A DNA stretch of 64,000 bases from Phytophthora colocasiae (Eukaryota > Oomycota > Peronosporomycetes > Peronosporales > Peronosporaceae), in assembly GCA_018806915.1 (NCBI GenBank), contig JAGKQI010000073.1:1054001-1118000 (forward strand), in the 5' to 3' direction. A model generated the notes under the pieces. The model saw nothing but the letters and a program-made list of their open reading frames with translations. It was not told the DNA's origin and searched no databases. This document shows positions 63,786-64,000 of this stretch, piece by piece. Numbering within the stretch: position 1 is the stretch's first letter; every line of letters starts with the position of its first letter. Made by a program: the position numbers and the translations under genes.

Positions 63786-64000
63786 GTACAATTTCAGCAA
63801 TGCTGGGTCCAAAGCCACATAGTATTCCTGAAAGGTCAGCGTACGAATGGAGACGAAAAATGCAGAGGGACTACAGCTACGCTGTGGCTTTTGCAGAAGG
63901 ACTTCAGAAGAAAGCCAAGCGTCACCGTTCCGAAATCCAAACGCAAAAGTGGAAAGAGCTTTCGGAAAGGCTGAAATCCGGATTTTCGGAAGGCGATTCC
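63786..64000 (+). pseudogene. Integrase C-terminal region, frame-shifted, cut by window end
   Basis: From about 63800 the next frame reads MLGPKPHSIPERSAYEWRRK and AFAEGLQKKAKRHRSEIQTQ up to the last base, the expected post-core part of a gypsy integrase. Confidence 0.6.

Larger units (their letters stand above)
53400..64000 (+). mobile_element. Second Ty3/gypsy element, 5' end to integrase, runs off the window
   Basis: Ordered domains: long leader (53.4-54.5 kb), acidic ORF, gag with zinc knuckles, protease, RT, degenerate RNase H, archaeal-type RNase H, integrase. The 3' LTR is outside, so LTR borders and target duplication cannot be set. The copy has a nonsense codon in RT (60895-60897), frame changes near 61090 and 61670, and a 46-bp tandem duplication, so it is old or damaged. 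A feature of the whole element is the high density of the palindromic word TCYRGA. Confidence 0.85.

Overview
This is nuclear DNA from an oomycete, most likely a Phytophthora or close Peronosporales relative. The evidence is crinkler (CRN) effector C-terminal domains, an M96 mating-specific-like gene pair, short introns of about 59-64 bp, oomycete-type initiator motifs (YCAYTYY) just upstream of genes, and several retroelement families with the domain make-up known from oomycetes. About 80% of the window is mobile or repetitive. A gene-rich island of about 12 kb lies at 21.3-33.2 kb.

Layout. 1-1.8 kb: a frameshifted LINE 3' end. 2.0-20.46 kb: a tyrosine-recombinase (YR, DIRS-like) retroelement in two pieces: gag-like ORFs, an archaeal-type RNase H and an RT on the + strand, and the YR on the - strand. 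A nearly intact Ty3/gypsy chromovirus (6373-14255, TSD GATGT, 412-bp LTRs differing at one position) sits inside it. Between the two pieces lie one M96-like gene and half of another; the other half lies beyond the YR on the opposite strand. The halves abut perfectly when the 2-19 kb segment is turned round between two 177-bp inverted repeats.

21.3-25.7 kb: an actin-system cluster (cyclase-associated protein, actin, ADF/cofilin), each copy carrying a disabling change. 25.9-29.6 kb: two head-to-head cytochrome P450 genes of 542 codons each. 29.9-30.6 kb: an ankyrin-repeat protein. 31.7-33.2 kb: a neutral sphingomyelinase with one intron.

33.6-38.8 kb: an LTR element without recognisable coding sequence (279-bp LTRs, TSD GCCTG) that contains a MITE-like element, a perfect palindrome and a complete pogo/Tc1-type transposon. 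39.6-41.1 kb: a MULE relic. 42.2-52.8 kb: CRN remnants, a PIF/Harbinger relic, and nine tandem copies of a ~710-bp unit that fuses part of a CRN domain to AT-rich DNA carrying the 3' half of a mitochondrial-type tRNA-Tyr. The array is framed by a ~1-kb inverted repeat. 52.9-64 kb: a second, older Ty3/gypsy element running off the window, with a degenerate RNase H followed by an added archaeal-type RNase H before the integrase.

Single-base indels in homopolymers occur in actin, cofilin, an M96 gene and array copies, so some apparent pseudogenes may be consensus errors rather than true decay.
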